Shown here: positions 46,291-58,121 of the stretch, one piece after another
Position numbering within the stretch: the first letter of the stretch is position 1
Layout: the number at the start of each line of letters is the position of its first letter
DNA from: Taudactylus pleione
Taxonomy: Eukaryota > Chordata > Amphibia > Anura > Myobatrachidae
NCBI GenBank assembly: GCA_031769625.1
Contig: JAUIMM010000636.1
Location: 5,269,501-5,333,500 of the forward strand
Direction: 5' to 3'
DNA: 64,000 bases
Notes under the pieces: generated by a model
Told to the model about the DNA's origin: nothing
The model's database searches: none
Seen by the model: only the letters and a program-made list of their open reading frames with translations
Translations under genes and position numbers: made by a program

Positions 46291-48065
46291 AAGGTATCTT
46301 TGTATAGTAGATATTGATGATGGCACTCCCATGCAGGTGCTTTTTGGGTAGGATTCAGTCTTTCAAGGAGGACCAATCCTTTATGGGAGTGCCATACTTT
46401 TAAAAGATATCTTAATAAGATTTCGGGCTGACGGTGTAGACATGGCCAATAGATAAACGATTCCTTTCCTAACTTCCAGACAGTATACAATTTTGATTGC
46501 ATTGGGAACTCAAGTAACATCCAACATGCCTCAGTTACACTCACATAGTGCATGTTGACAAATCGTGTAATCTCATCATAATCAGCTTGTCCATCTGGGG
46601 CAACATACACCATCTTGACATTCGTAGTATCATAGGCTTTGTAGATATATTTGTGTAGGTACTTTACTGCTTTAACTGTTGAACATACTTCTATGTTGAT
46701 ATGATCCTGGAATTTATCACTCAAGTACGGGTTATATTGCACCACCCACTCATAATTTTGAGGTTCTGCAATCTTTTCTTTGCTTGTAGATGGGATAACC
46801 GTTGCAGTTTTCCTTTGTCACAGCTGCATAAGGTTTCAGGAAATTGGGAATTTTTCATACACGGCGACATTGGATTGAGCACTCCACAAGGGCTGTGGAT
46901 CATGCAAGACTTCACAACTTTGAACAGGACAGTCCTGTCAGATGATGGAAGTTCTGCTGAAATCACTTTATAAATGTGTTCAATCTCACATATAACATCT
47001 TCTTTTGCCATGGTGAGAAGCATGTGGCAATGAGGCAGTCCTCGATGACGTATAGGTAATAGATCATCTTTCCAAAGACTTCTTTCTTGGTCAAATCAGA
47101 GATGAGCTCATCAAGTTTTGCTTTGAATACTCAAACAATAGGTTTAGGTCTGAAGTTGCATATCCAAGATTCTCAGTTATCTCTTTCTATTTCGGATTAC
47201 ATGTGAATGTGATGAACAGCGATGGTTTCCTGAAGGCTCTGACTAAAGTCATACCATCTTGGTAATGCATGTTCATGTTTCTGGGTGAACCTTGGGAATA
47301 AGATAAGATGAAGATTTTCCAATGTTTTACTCCATGCTCGGCTGCCTCATTGAATAGGTAGGCCAGTGAATGTCTTAACTTGAGTTTCTTTTGCTCAAGC
47401 TGTGTGATATTGTACATGAGATGCTCACCTTCAACTCGTATGTACTGATTGACTAAGTACTATAGCCAAAACTTACCGGAGTTGTGTAAAACAATTTTTT
47501 TTTTCTAGATAGACATTGTATAAGCCTCATACTATAATCAAGTCACTTTTCTGAACTTGCCATTGGCCTGTCTTTCACATGGCCTATTCTTATCCCATCC
47601 ACGTTCTTTGTATGTAAACAGTAAATAGTATAGCTTTGGGTCAGTCAGTTGATGCAGTGAGTTGATATTTTTCAGGTATTCAGTCACAGATACCTTAGGG
47701 AAGACCTAAAGGTCGTAGTTTGTAGGATCGCCATCTTTTATCATGGAAATGGCAGTGATTTCATCAACTGAAGGCAAATTGAATCGGTTCTTGCTCTGGG
47801 CACAGATGTTAGTCTGTTCTGATAATAAAAACATTCAAACCACATATGGCTCCCTGCCTTCGATAAGTGCTAGTTCGATCTCTGCCTTCTTAACTTCTGC
47901 CATCATCTTGTACTTGTGGACTAAAAGGTGGACTTTGAGCATCATTTTATGCAGTATTGAATTCAGAATAGGATAGAAGGTTGAATTCCATCCAATCCTC
48001 ATTTCAGTTGCTTCAGCAAACATTCTGGGGATACAAATGGCCACATTTGTAATGGAGCTGGCCAT
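46291..48065 (-). pseudogene. Helitron Rep-domain pseudogene
   Basis: Rep is the HUH nuclease that starts rolling-circle transposition. From the N-terminal side: 48065-47835, then 47417-47187 ending in FRKPSLFITFTCNPK, then the HUH metal-binding motif in GLPHCHMLLTMAKED near 47040-46998. Next is PCMKNSQFPETLC near 46850, and then 46745-46284 with VQYNPYLSDKF and KAVKYLHKYIYKAYD, which holds the catalytic tyrosine pair spacing. The frame is broken between blocks. The order of motifs leaves little doubt about the family. Confidence 0.88.
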
Positions 48066-48700
48066 TGATCTTGAAAGTATGTGGGCAACGTCCTACAGGT
48101 AAGAAAGCCTAATTTGCAACAAAAGAAGATATTGTATTTCCTCATGTCTAAGAAATGGCACTTGTCAGAGTCGCCATCTTTCTTCAGAACATTTTCAAGT
48201 AATGGGTGAGAAAGAGTAGGAGACGAGAGAACTTTCTTATTGTTTCAACAGCTTCTAAAATGCAAGTGCCAACCTTTTTGCAATTGAAATGTAAAGCTCT
48301 GCAGAACTCACATTCGAAGAACAGAGGGCCTAGATCGTAATAATGAACAAACTAAAAAAATCAGGATTCAATGCACAGTGAAGGTGTGGTTTACGTCTTA
48401 TTATAGCTGGCATCAAGAGAGGAATCACTTCTTCATCTGAGGTATCAGGCAAAATGAAAGAGTGCTCACAGTGGTGATGTCCCAATTAGTTCAATGTCTC
48501 ACTGATGTTTGAGAACGGGGTGTCAAGGCCATTTTCAAACCGGGTATTTCAAGGTTTGCCATCAATGCCTCCATTTTGATTGACTGTGTAGAGGTTGATG
48601 GCTGATGGCTTGACAGTCTGCGCCTCTTGATTTGGTTGTAAATGTTGTTGGAAAATGACTCACATTGGGTAAAATATCAATTGGTCAAGCATCCTGGATT

Positions 48701-49067
48701 GTCCATTATGCCCATCCTATGCGATATTTTGCAAGTTAAATGTCGGCCACATAGGGCAGTGTATGCCTAGCCACGGCCATCTGACAGACATTTCCACTGT
48801 TCCTTCACAGGGAAGTGTTCTAAAAGAAAAAAAATATATAAAAGGTTTTCTTTATCAAAATTATTTGAAAAAAATATCCAGAAGGTTCCATGGTATAAAG
48901 ATACAAATGTGTTTTAAATTATCTGAAACTGCAACATTTGCAAAAAATCATATATTAGTAAACATTTTTATTTGTGTTGATAGCCTAATGTTGAGCGACA
49001 CAGTGGCCTGCCAACTGTCATTAAGACTGAGTGGCTGATTTGGCAATCTCTTCATATGTCTGGCCAG
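48701..49067. other. No recognised feature
   Basis: Possible 5' flank or end of the Helitron. A 91-codon frame at 48763-49038 has no similarity that I recognise. Confidence 0.4.
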
Positions 49068-49690
49068 ACATCACAACTGGGCGGGCATTTAAAATTGCCC
49101 ACCCAGTTGTGATGTTAGTGTTGGCGGTTACTGAGGCAAGTGTACGGGTTGATGGGTTGCCCGTACATCACGGCAGATACGCATGATATATCTGTGAGAT
49201 ATATTGCATCTGCCATGCTACACAGTCGACAGGGAATCGATATGATATACTGGAAGATGGGATACCGGCAGTCAGAAGACTAACAGCAGTATCCCAATGG
49301 TGAAGATCCGACAGGGGTAGGCAAGTAACCTAACCCTCCCTTTCTCCCCCCATAACCCTAACCCTCCCCCAGTGGTGCCTAAGCCTACCCTCCCCCTGGT
49401 GGTGTCTAACCCTAACCCCCCCTCCCCGCAGCCTAACCCTAACCCCCCTCCCCGCAGCCCATCCCTAACCCTCCCCGATTGGTGCCTAACCCCCCCCCCG
49501 GGAGGTACAAAAACATAACCCCCCATCCCGGCCTAACCCTAAGCCTAACCTACCTTCAGGATGCTGGCGGTCGGGATCTTGATCCATTTGAGATACCGGC
49601 GTCGGCATTCTGACGGGCGTCGGGATTCCAGCATCAGTATCCTGATGTCCAGCATCTTGACTGGATCCCGTCGACAGGATACATCTGTGA
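49068..49690. repeat. Dispersed repeat: hairpins plus CCTAACCCT-like tract
   Basis: Three adjacent hairpins lie at 49068-49115 (20-bp arms, one mismatch), 49141-49167 (tgtacggg/cccgtaca) and 49172-49214. A tract at about 49330-49560 then repeats ctaaccctaaccctcccc with ggtg spacers. The right part (49560-49680) has cggtcgggatc, cgggattcc and ggatcccgtcgac. A related tract in the other orientation is at 51005-51420. Confidence 0.65.
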
Positions 49691-51004
49691 ACAAAGTTGT
49701 TCATATTGTGTTTGTATACACATGAGCCTACACACTTGAAGATATATCGTTCATCTGCTCTATGAATGCTATATCGCATAGTGTGTATGTACCCAGCTTT
49801 AGGATTCAATGTGTACTGCATACTATATACAGTGTATAGATGTGCTTTTATCAAACAATCCACAAGATGGCAGGCATGTCTAGGAAGAACTGTCTTTTCC
49901 AGCAACATTTCTTCCCCTGATTTCATTCACAATCATTGCAAGATGGATATATAAAAAACGTAATTGTTATATTGCGTACCATCCTCCTATGACTATCTTT
50001 CTTGCCTCCATGCCACTCCTTACAGTACACCCCTGTCCTCACTTACCTATTCCCACAAGTGGACAGGTCACAGCTGCAACCTACTCAAAGTGCATCATTC
50101 AACACACTCATTTCCTGGGAATATTAATAAACCAGATGCAAATAGACGAGAAATAGTTAAAGATTGGGGAAGGGGTGTACTACGCGTCGCATTATGGATG
50201 AGGAACATCCCCCCACTTACTGAATAGATACTATTGTTACTAACGCCGGTATGTATCTAGAATTGCAATTACAATTGCAAAGGGCAGCTCTTCCTAAAAG
50301 AAATAAGCATAATTCTATTAATATGCTGTAACATTAAGGATGCAAGTAGTGAGTTTTTGCATTAAGCGCATACACAGAAACTAATTTACACATTGTTACA
50401 TATCTCTATCCATAGAATTTGCTGTTCCAAATTTGTAATTTTCTACCATGCACCAAATTTGTCTTATGCATCTGTCCCTATAAGGACTGGGATTCATTTT
50501 GAGTTTATGACCCTTACAATACAGAGCCACAGAAAGGAGGATGGAGGGGGCGTGAAAGCCTGGGCAAAGTACAGCAAGAGCATGTTCATGCCCCATGCAG
50601 CCCACAGAAAAGACACACGTATGCCTGCTGCAACATATGCACTGATGACAATTTGCATCCACTTGTGTGTGTGCTTCTTCATCCCTCCCACTTACCCTAA
50701 TTAATGTGGCTATGCAATTTAATTTAAATGTATATATCTGCAATCAGACCACACCAGGAAAAGTGAATACCCAATTCATTTTTATTTTTAAGTGGAAAAC
50801 AATGGATTAGTTTACTTTTATTAGTCATGAAAAATCAAGCTTATTAATAACTATCTACTGTACATGATACTTCATTAAGGTGCTATATTGTGCATGGTGT
50901 TCTGCAACTTTAGCATTTAACAATGACAAGCCAGCTCTCCAGTAGTAAACCATATACTATTGTTCTCTGCTGACATAAATCTGACACAAATGCTGCCCCT
51001 GCAA
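49691..51004. other. Unassigned DNA
   Basis: No gene or repeat that I can name. Short frames on both strands at 50390-50750 overlap and neither is supported. Confidence 0.45.
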
Positions 51005-51420
51005 AGCTGAAACTGGATGCACTCAGGAAGGCGACGGTCGAAATGCCAACCGCCGGCTTCCCGACTGTCAAATCCCGGCAAGGTACTAATGACAGGCGTT
51101 GAAATCCTGACGCTTGTCTATGCCACGAGCCCAACGCCCGGCATACCGAACGAAGGTAAACCAGGTGCGGACAGCCGCGGGGGGGTAGGGTTAGGTTTCA
51201 GGGCTCCCGGGGGGACTTAGGGTTAGGCACCCCCGGGAGGGTTAGGCTAGGGAAAGGGGGGGTTAGGCACCCCAGTGGAAGATTAGGGTTAGGCACCCCC
51301 CCAGGAGACTTAGGTTTAGGCTGCGGGGACTGGGGGGGGGTTAGGTTTATGCACTTAGGGGGGGTTAGTGTTAGGCACACCTAACCATACGGCCGGCAGT
51401 AATACATACTGATTCCTGCT
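51005..51420. repeat. Dispersed repeat with TTAGGGTTAGG-like tract
   Basis: Left part (gaaggcgacggtcgaaatgc, cgccggcttcccgactg), then a tract at about 51185-51385 of gttagggttaggcacccc-like units with G runs, then acggccggcagtaatac. It resembles the block at 49068-49690 in reverse orientation. Confidence 0.65.
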
Positions 51421-51667
51421 GGAACTACCTTGCGATACATCCAACTCTGCAACCTAGGCAAAGTGCATCATTCTTGCATAGTATGAGATGAGAAGACCTG
51501 TCTCGATTCTTCAATGCACAAGTAGTCGGAGGCCCCCAAAGGCTCCCACTACAGTGAGTGACTGGACAGACCCATAGCTTAGCTGGAGCAGATGAAGTAA
51601 GTATGTAGCTGTGGGTGGGAGGGAGCAGGACATAGTGCGGGGGCAGAGCAGGTAGATGGACCAGGGT

Positions 51668-51687
51668 GACCCGGCATATGCCGGGTC
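51668..51687. repeat. Perfect 20-bp palindrome
   Basis: gacccggcatatgccgggtc reads the same on both strands with no loop. Confidence 0.95.
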
Positions 51688-51789
51688 CAATATACTAGTC
51701 ATATACAATCTTACTATTAAGGGAAAAAGTATCACACCTTCTAAAGAGTGGAAAGTTTGAAACATATTCCCCTAACTACCTCTGATATG

Positions 51790-52090
51790 TCTGTCAGGTC
51801 CTGTGCTACTCAGACCAGCGCCGTATCAGGATGACTGTGTGCCCTGTGCAGCACTGCCACCCCTCTCGCTTCCCCCCGCCTCCCCCCCTGAGCGCATAAT
51901 TTTCCTCCAGGAGGTGGGTGGAGGGCGGGGACCTTCATCGGCGTTGTTGGAGCGCCGTGTAGCACTGCAGGAGGCCTGTTCCTGCAGACCTCCGGAGCCG
52001 GAAAGTGTGTGGCTGGTGACCTTGGAGGATTCTGCCCTGTGCGTAGGCAGCAGCCGCACCACCCTCCCTACGGCCCTGACTCAGACGTAC
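51790..52090. other. GC-rich unassigned segment
   Basis: CpG-containing segment beginning cagcgccgtatcaggatgac and ending ctacggccctgactcag. Frames on both strands (51803-52186 plus, 52062-51826 minus) reflect composition rather than a known protein. Probably part of a dispersed repeat. Confidence 0.4.
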
Positions 52091-52636
52091 CGAGCCTCTT
52101 TTTATTCAAAATGTGTGTATCTTATTTGCATAATTAAAGCAACTGGAAGCGACAGAACTGCATTACTGGCATACACAAACCATTAAAACTTGCAACATTT
52201 TACATCTATGTGTGACTGAGTCTGGTTGGTAAGAGTTTCAATGCGAGCAGCCGAGGCTTTTCCACACACCAAATTCTGTTGTGCTTCATCTGCAACTTTG
52301 TACAGTATACTGTATGTGTTATGTTATACCAATTCCTATGCAGCCTAGTGTATCTGGTACACTGTGAGAGGCTTTTTGCTGTTTGCGATGTGACTAAGAT
52401 GCTAAGTTTAAAGAAGAAGTTTAAAGAAGCATCTCAGTTGCATCTGGCTTCTTGCTCCGTATGATATGAAGACACTCAGTGTATGAGGACACGATTGTAA
52501 CATGGGAACATCCAGGAGGCATTTCTCAGAGATACTTTGTAGTACTATATGGTGACCCAACAACCTGCATAGCAACTGACCCAAAAGTGATAGCTCCGAT
52601 AATCCATTAAGTTTCACACAGTAGAAAAGTATGTTG

Positions 52637-52853
52637 GGCATAGGCATAACTAGGGTATTTGGCGCCCAGGGCCAAATGCGAGCAAAAGTGCTTCATCTGC
52701 GACTTTGTACAGTATATATGTTATGTGCGCGTGCAAAAGGAATTTTGCCAAAAATAAGCGTGGGCCACATACCACAAGAGGCGTGGCCACTGGACAATGG
52801 GGGCATGTCAACAACCGTTTTTTGCCACTCTGGGAACATTCCTTTCCATTCCA
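52637..52853 (+). repeat. Copy of the ggcataactagggtattt dispersed element
   Basis: Shares its start with the inverted copy ending near 38990, and cactctgggaacattccttt with 31679-32330. It lacks the minisatellite here and is followed by tRNA-like SINE units. Confidence 0.65.
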
Positions 52854-53110
52854 GTTTGAGTCCCACGTATGACTGTATTGACTATATTTTAGATTATGAA
52901 TAATGTGAAGTAGCTTAGAATAAGGGTTCACAGGCAGTTGGCTCCATTGGTAAGGTGACTGTCTGCAAAGCATAAGGTGCTAAGTTCAAATCTTAGATAT
53001 GACTGTAATTTAGATTAATAAGAATGTGAAGTAGCTTTATATAGTTAGAATTCACAAGCTTCCCAAGCAGATGGCTTGTTGGTAAGGTGTCTGACTACAA
53101 AGTGTAACCC
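52854..53110 (+). repeat. tRNA-derived SINE, tandem units of about 130 bp
   Basis: RNA polymerase III promoter-like boxes recur. There is box B (gtttgagtccc) at 52854, then box A (tggctccattgg) at 52939-52950 with box B (gttcaaatc) at 52984-52992, then box A (tggcttgttgg) at 53072-53082. Spacing between equivalent boxes is 129-133 bp. A linker atatgactgtaatttagatt follows each unit. The loop ctgcaaa in the second unit resembles the tRNA-Cys anticodon loop. It is not a functional tRNA gene. Confidence 0.6.
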
Positions 53111-54526
53111 CCTACAACTGGTAGTCTTAAACTGATTTCACTCGCTGGGTTATGGTTTTCTGGATGTTTTAGGATTCCTGTTCCTGATGCGCCTATGCTC
53201 CTGAGTGGTATGACAGTTAGTTGTAGTCAATAGACAACCAGATAGGTATTCTCCTCAGTTATAAGAACCACCTCCAGTGCTTTTAAATAAACCGTTTTTT
53301 CTTAAAGATCACTTAAATGAAGGCAATCCTCCCATATGTTGACTGCTCTGTGTTTTCTTCACTTAAACTATAGTGCTTATTTCCCTTTGTAAATTACATC
53401 TGACCCAGAAGTCTGAGGGACATATAGCATTCATACATGAAGATACTGCATATGGGTGTGTACTGACTCAATTTCCAAATATGGGGATTATCCTGGATGT
53501 CAATTGCTTGATATTTCAGTTTACCCTAATACAAGTGACTTTATTGCTTTACCGCAGCATGTACTATGGTAGACCAGACTTTGGGTCTCTTATGGTGCTC
53601 CCCTGCTTAAAAGTACTTGCAGTATTAGTATAGTCTTAACTATGCAGAATCAGCAGTCCCTCCTGCAAGTAGCTGAAGTATTATTTAGTTAGGGCCATAA
53701 GGTAGGTGGTATATATGATTGCACTAACAGCTTTGACGGGGACACAGTGCTTCAAGCCAGCTCACCACCTCCTGCAGCCTGCCACTCCTCCGATTGCTGT
53801 GGAGCGAATCCTGTCACACAGCCCGCCTCCTTCCCCAGCTGATCCTCTCAGTCTCTGGGATGTGTCACAGCAGCCTGTCCCTCTCAGCCGACTGAGGACT
53901 TCCACTGCTTATCAGGCACAGCCACGCTTCCCGACTGCCGTCCGGACTGTTGCCGGGACCACACGCAGCTGCTTTACTCCTCCGCAGGTACCCTCCTCAC
54001 CAGGGGTTTCCTGCCTTCCTTAGCCCTCACTAGCTCCTCTAATCCAGCCTCACAGCCGCTACTGCCACCCTCCTTAGATTACCTCAGCATGCGCGGTGCA
54101 GCATTAGATCAGAGGGCTCACGATGGGGAACTCCAGTCTGCCAACTGACACTAGCTCTCTCCTATTTATAGCCTTCCCCTCAGCCTGCCACAAGCCCCTC
54201 CCCTCTGTACCTAGCACATGCCATTTCTAGAATTTCCAAGATCCTTACTAACTTTGGCACCATAATTACCTATATGGCCCTGTGATGTCATGAGTAACCA
54301 TATAGGAGAATTGCCTTCACTAGTCACAGATACAACAGCTCCATGTACATTCCCTTTATATTAATACTAATATATAGCCCTCCATAACTGTACATTTCAA
54401 TTCAGCATACCTGAGTTTTTTATTACCCACCCTTTACACTAGATATACTGTATATACATTGTGTGTGTCCTGTATTTGCAAGGAAAAGGTTAATTATTTA
54501 ACACAGGGTGTTACAAAAGCATGAAG
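53111..54526. other. Unassigned DNA with a GC-rich block
   Basis: The block at about 53730-54190 is GC-rich and has a 105-codon frame (53706-54023) without a known domain. It may be a decayed LTR or CpG island, and nothing decisive is visible. Confidence 0.35.
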
Positions 54527-54575
54527 TGACAGGTTCGGTTCCCAGCTATGACTGTATTTTGAAATGTGAATGTTG
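54527..54575 (+). repeat. SINE 3' fragment with box B
   Basis: aggttcggttcccag followed by ctatgactgtattttgaaat matches the box B and linker of the units at 52854-53110. Confidence 0.5.
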
Positions 54576-55396
54576 ACTGAAGGGGAGGAGATGTGATCAG
54601 ATGAAGAGAGCAGGAAGCTACATTGCCGAGGGATGTTTCAGCAACTTCCAGATACGCGGCGCCCAGTTCACGCAGACCACCATATATCCCCAGGCAGTGA
54701 GGCACTTTATCCTTGGCAAGTAAAGCAGATGTAGTATAGCGGCATGCATTGTGCTTCTATAACTCTTCCTTGCTTTGTGTCTTTAATGAGGCGACGAGAT
54801 GTAAGAGATCACGTCTGCTGCAGTAGGGGAGTGAAAACTCTGCCCTTCAGTGATCCCTACAAGAGCCCACAACACATCAGCCTAGTGCTGTCTCACTTCC
54901 CGGCCGACTCCAATGGGCATGTGCAGGATATCGCAAGCATTGCGAGATCTCATGTGTAGCCAGGAGCTGGCAGCCACCTTAGCCAGGGACAGTGCTGTCC
55001 CTGCTGTGGTGATATGGGAACAATTGCTGCATTTGTCGAAATCGATAGCTGCAGCTGTTGGAACAGTCAATGCCACCGACCGTTCATACAACAGGTGGCA
55101 CATTGGTTCGCTATCTCGTAGAAAGCAGAGCCGATAATGACAGGGGTGCAGAATACATTATTACATGAGGAGAAGCGATATCAGTGAACATAATGTGCGC
55201 TGGTACCACTAATCCCCCATATCACCGTGTAGTACATCTCCATTATCCCTGGCCAATGAAGCACTTTATCCTCGGCCAGTGAACCACAGACAAATTCTAG
55301 CGTTCAGAGAAGAAAAAGAGACAGATACTACAAAGGAAAATTAATCAAACTTTCTAAAGAAGACAGGTGGAGAAATTACCCATAGCATGTTATAAA
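54576..55396. other. No recognised feature
   Basis: Two frames on opposite strands at 54882-55137 overlap completely. Neither has a domain that I recognise. Confidence 0.45.
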
Positions 55397-55799
55397 TAGA
55401 GATGAGTGCGAACTGCCCAAAGTTACCCAATCCGACTGGTGCAGGACCCGCCGCTTGGATACAACACCAATTTCGGGCTCTACATCGAGGCGAAATGTCA
55501 TCTGCTGGTGTCGGATTCTCGCGGGTTTTGGATCCCTTTATAAGTCACCGCGGCGGTGAATCAGACGACAGTTGCAGACGGTAATTCATGCTGCTGTGCA
55601 CTCTCCTCAGCCGGTTGGCTGTGCTGCTGCTGCTAGTGGTTTGCTCTGTCCTGCGTACTTGGCTCCACACTGCTCGGCTGTGCTGCTGCAAGTGTCCATC
55701 CAATCCAGTGGCTGCTGCTGTGCTGTGTTCTGTCTATACACGCCACTGGCTGAAAAGCCACCTGTGCTCAGTGCTGTGCTGCGTACATCCACTCATGTG

Positions 55800-56060
55800 C
55801 TGCTGAAGCACCTGTCCGGTATCCATTTGCTCCAGTGCTGCCAACACACATGTCCAGTGTCCATCCACTCCAGTGCTGCCGACTCACCTGTCCAGTGTCC
55901 ATTCGCTCCAGTGCTGCCGACGCACCTGTCCAGTGTCCATCTCCTTCAGTGCTGCCAACACCCCTGTCGGGTGTCCATCCGTTCCAGTGCTGCCGATGCA
56001 CCTGTCCGGTGTCCATCGCTCCAGTGCTGATGATGCACTTGTCTGGTGTCCATATGCCCA
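55800..56060 (+). repeat. 38-bp tandem repeat in hAT copy B
   Basis: Six to seven units of about 38 bp (tgtccagtgtccatccactc core, then cagtgctgcc). It occupies the same relative place as the 40-bp array of copy A but has an unrelated unit. Open frames here are repeat by-products. Confidence 0.85.
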
Positions 56061-56261
56061 GTGTCTTAAAAAAAAATGTAATAAGTAAAAAGTAAAAAAA
56101 AAAAAGTTTCATTATTGTGGAAAAAAAAAGTTTTAAAAAAGTCAAAAAAATAATAAAACTAAAAAAAAAACTGAAAAGAGTAAAAAAAAGTTGTTGTTTT
56201 TTTGCTGCACCCCAGTGTGTATCCATAACACAAGTACTGTGACACCACAGGCCGTACCCTT

Positions 56262-56530
56262 AGCATACTTGCCTACACTCCCAGAATTCACTGGAGGCTC
56301 CCGATTTTTTGGGTAGCCCCTCGCACCCCAGGAAGTGTAGGCAGATCTCCCACATCCTGCCCACTTCCTAGTGAAGCAGGCAAGATGGGGAGATTTAATG
56401 GGGAATTCACGGGCCGGCGAGGAGGGGGCGGGGCTAAATGACAGACCCGCAAATCGCTGAATTTTCCAAGAAAGGGGCGAGGCCAAATTCCGCTAAACAG
56501 TCCGGCCCGCCACCTGAACCGGCCTGCAGC
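56262..56530 (+). repeat. Dispersed repeat, second copy
   Basis: Begins gcatacttgcctacactccc and contains ggaggctcccgatttttt and cccacttcctagtgaa, matching 6021-6290. Confidence 0.65.
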
Positions 56531-56560
56531 AGCAAGTCTCCAGGAAAGGATTTACACATA

Positions 56561-57380
56561 TGCCCATATTCAATTTGAGGTGAAAAGGCCATATCCGCAA
56601 TACTTTTTCGCCGATTACGTCTTTTTCGCCTGTTTTGACTTTCCTCCGTATTCAATTTGGAAGACTTTTCGCCTTGGCGAAAAGTTTTGCCTATGAATAG
56701 GAAGCGGAAAAAAGTGCAGAATTGGGGTTTTGGGGTGCAGCATTGCAGGAACCCCCGTGCAGCCTTCAGACAGTTCCCCAAAGTTAAACTGTTTACATTT
56801 TTTTAAAAAAAACATGACTTTGAATTTTGGGGGCGTAAAAAAAAATGTTGGGGGACAAAGTTAAAAACTAGCGAACTTCTGGTGGGGTCCCCAAGTATAC
56901 CCCAAGTGTATTTTTGATTACAGGTGCTTGCGGTAGGTGGATTTTTCTCGATTTTTTCAACTTTACTTTAACAACTTTTAAATATCCTGGCCCCCATTTC
57001 CAAATTTGCTGGGATAAGTTATTTTATGCAAAAACCTCCTGAATACTATTCTGCACCACATATAGAAAAACGCTATTTAGCAGCTATTGAGCCCGTTTAA
57101 AAACACCAAATACCTTCAGCAAGCCAAATCGGGGGGTACCATAACTAACCCCCATGTCAAAGCAACTTTTGGGGGTGTCAGGCTGATTTCCCCAAATCTG
57201 ACAGGACTTTCCGCTTGTTTCAGTTTCGCCGGGTCCCGTTTTCGCGTACTTTCAAATTAAATACGGGGTAAAGCGGGCATGCGCGCGATACTTTTCTGCC
57301 TACAAAACACGCAAAGTAGGCGAAAAGTCTGGGAGGTGGAAAAGTATCGCGGGTCCGCTCAAATTGAATATGGCTCATAG
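56561..57380. mobile_element. MITE with catattcaatttgag terminal repeats
   Basis: The left subterminal sequence (catattcaatttgaggtgaa then gcaatactttttcgcc) is complementary to the right (ggaaaagtatcgcgg then ctcaaattgaatatgg). Terminal repeats are roughly 50 bp with mismatches. No coding frame. Target duplication unresolved. A fragment with similar ends begins at 58122 (ccacattcaattagcgg). Confidence 0.65.
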
Positions 57381-57400
57381 TCGGGAATTATAACCCTTTA

Positions 57401-57650
57401 GGGCCAAATGTAATAGGGTGAGAGTTTAGAAAAGTGAGAGTTTCTGACACTTTTTAAACTTTGCCAATGTAATAGAGTCCAAAAACAAAGTAACAGAGCG
57501 AACTTGCATGTTTTTTTAGACTTAAAAAACTGTCACGATTTAAAATCTCATTCAGATGTTTTCCCATTGTGAAGATAAAACTCAACCAATGTGAGAGGTT
57601 ACTGCTAAACTCTCACATTTTCTAAACTCTCACCCTATTACATTTGGCCC
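57401..57650. mobile_element. 250-bp MITE with TTA duplication
   Basis: Ends gggccaaatgtaatagggtg and complement, flanked by TTA (57398-57400 and 57651-57653). The terminal repeats are at least 28 bp. The TTA target fits Harbinger-type elements. Confidence 0.88.
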
Positions 57651-58121
57651 TTAGTGTGTTTTAGTAGTTTATTAAACTGACATACTGTCTGCCACTGGAG
57701 TGCCACTCTGTTTCCTAGATGTCCCATGTTGGTAGCTGTACTGCCACATGTTTGTGACACCCACTGCTGTCGCTTAGCGTAGTCAGCCAGCTCGTGCGGT
57801 GCAACATTTTGGCCTAAACTGGATGAAATCAATATTGTGAGGTGGTCAAAACGGACTGGAAATGAATGTCATTAAGGTTAATAATACTGTAGGAACAAAA
57901 ACAGGCTCAAATTATGTGATTTCCGTTTTTTTTAGAAAAAAATACAAATCCAATACCAAAACTCGTAAGGGTGGTTTTGGCAAAACCAAATCCAGATCCA
58001 AAACACAGATTCAAAACCAAAACACGGGGGTCAGCGCACATGTCTAGTTATAGAATGTGCTAAATAAATGATAGCTAGAAGTTGAATGGTTGCAAGAATA
58101 CAAGGATAAAAACATACTAAA

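Larger units (their letters stand above)
43522..48700 (-). mobile_element. Helitron, inactive
   Basis: The minus strand carries Rep and helicase remnants in Helitron order. The likely 3' end is at 43522: it reads CTAG followed by T, preceded by a small hairpin (43534-43547, catcga/tcgatg) eight bases away, as expected for Helitron termini. The 5' TC end was not located, so the upper limit is approximate. A MITE (43834-44316) and an A/T-rich block (about 45640-46290) interrupt it. Confidence 0.7.
55397..58046 (+). mobile_element. hAT copy B, non-autonomous (no transposase)
   Basis: Left end tagagatgagtgcg, right end gcgcacatgtcta. Flanked by gttataaa (55389-55396) and gttataga (58047-58054), an 8-bp duplication with one difference. 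The 5' region (to about 56260) and 3' region (from about 57654) match hAT copy A, but the transposase is entirely missing. The middle holds a dispersed repeat and two MITEs. Confidence 0.88.

Noticed and set aside
49330..51385. Interstitial telomere blocks
   Set aside because: Units are irregular CCTAACCCT and TTAGG variants with other spacers and recurrent flanks, so a dispersed repeat fits better than telomere fusion or repair.
52927..52996. Functional tRNA gene
   Set aside because: Box A and box B are present, but the acceptor and anticodon stems do not pair properly and the unit is tandemly repeated with SINE-like linkers.
53706..54023. Pro-rich 105-codon frame as a gene
   Set aside because: GC-rich composition explains it. 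No splice context, domain or counterpart was seen. LTR or CpG-island origin was considered but not supported.
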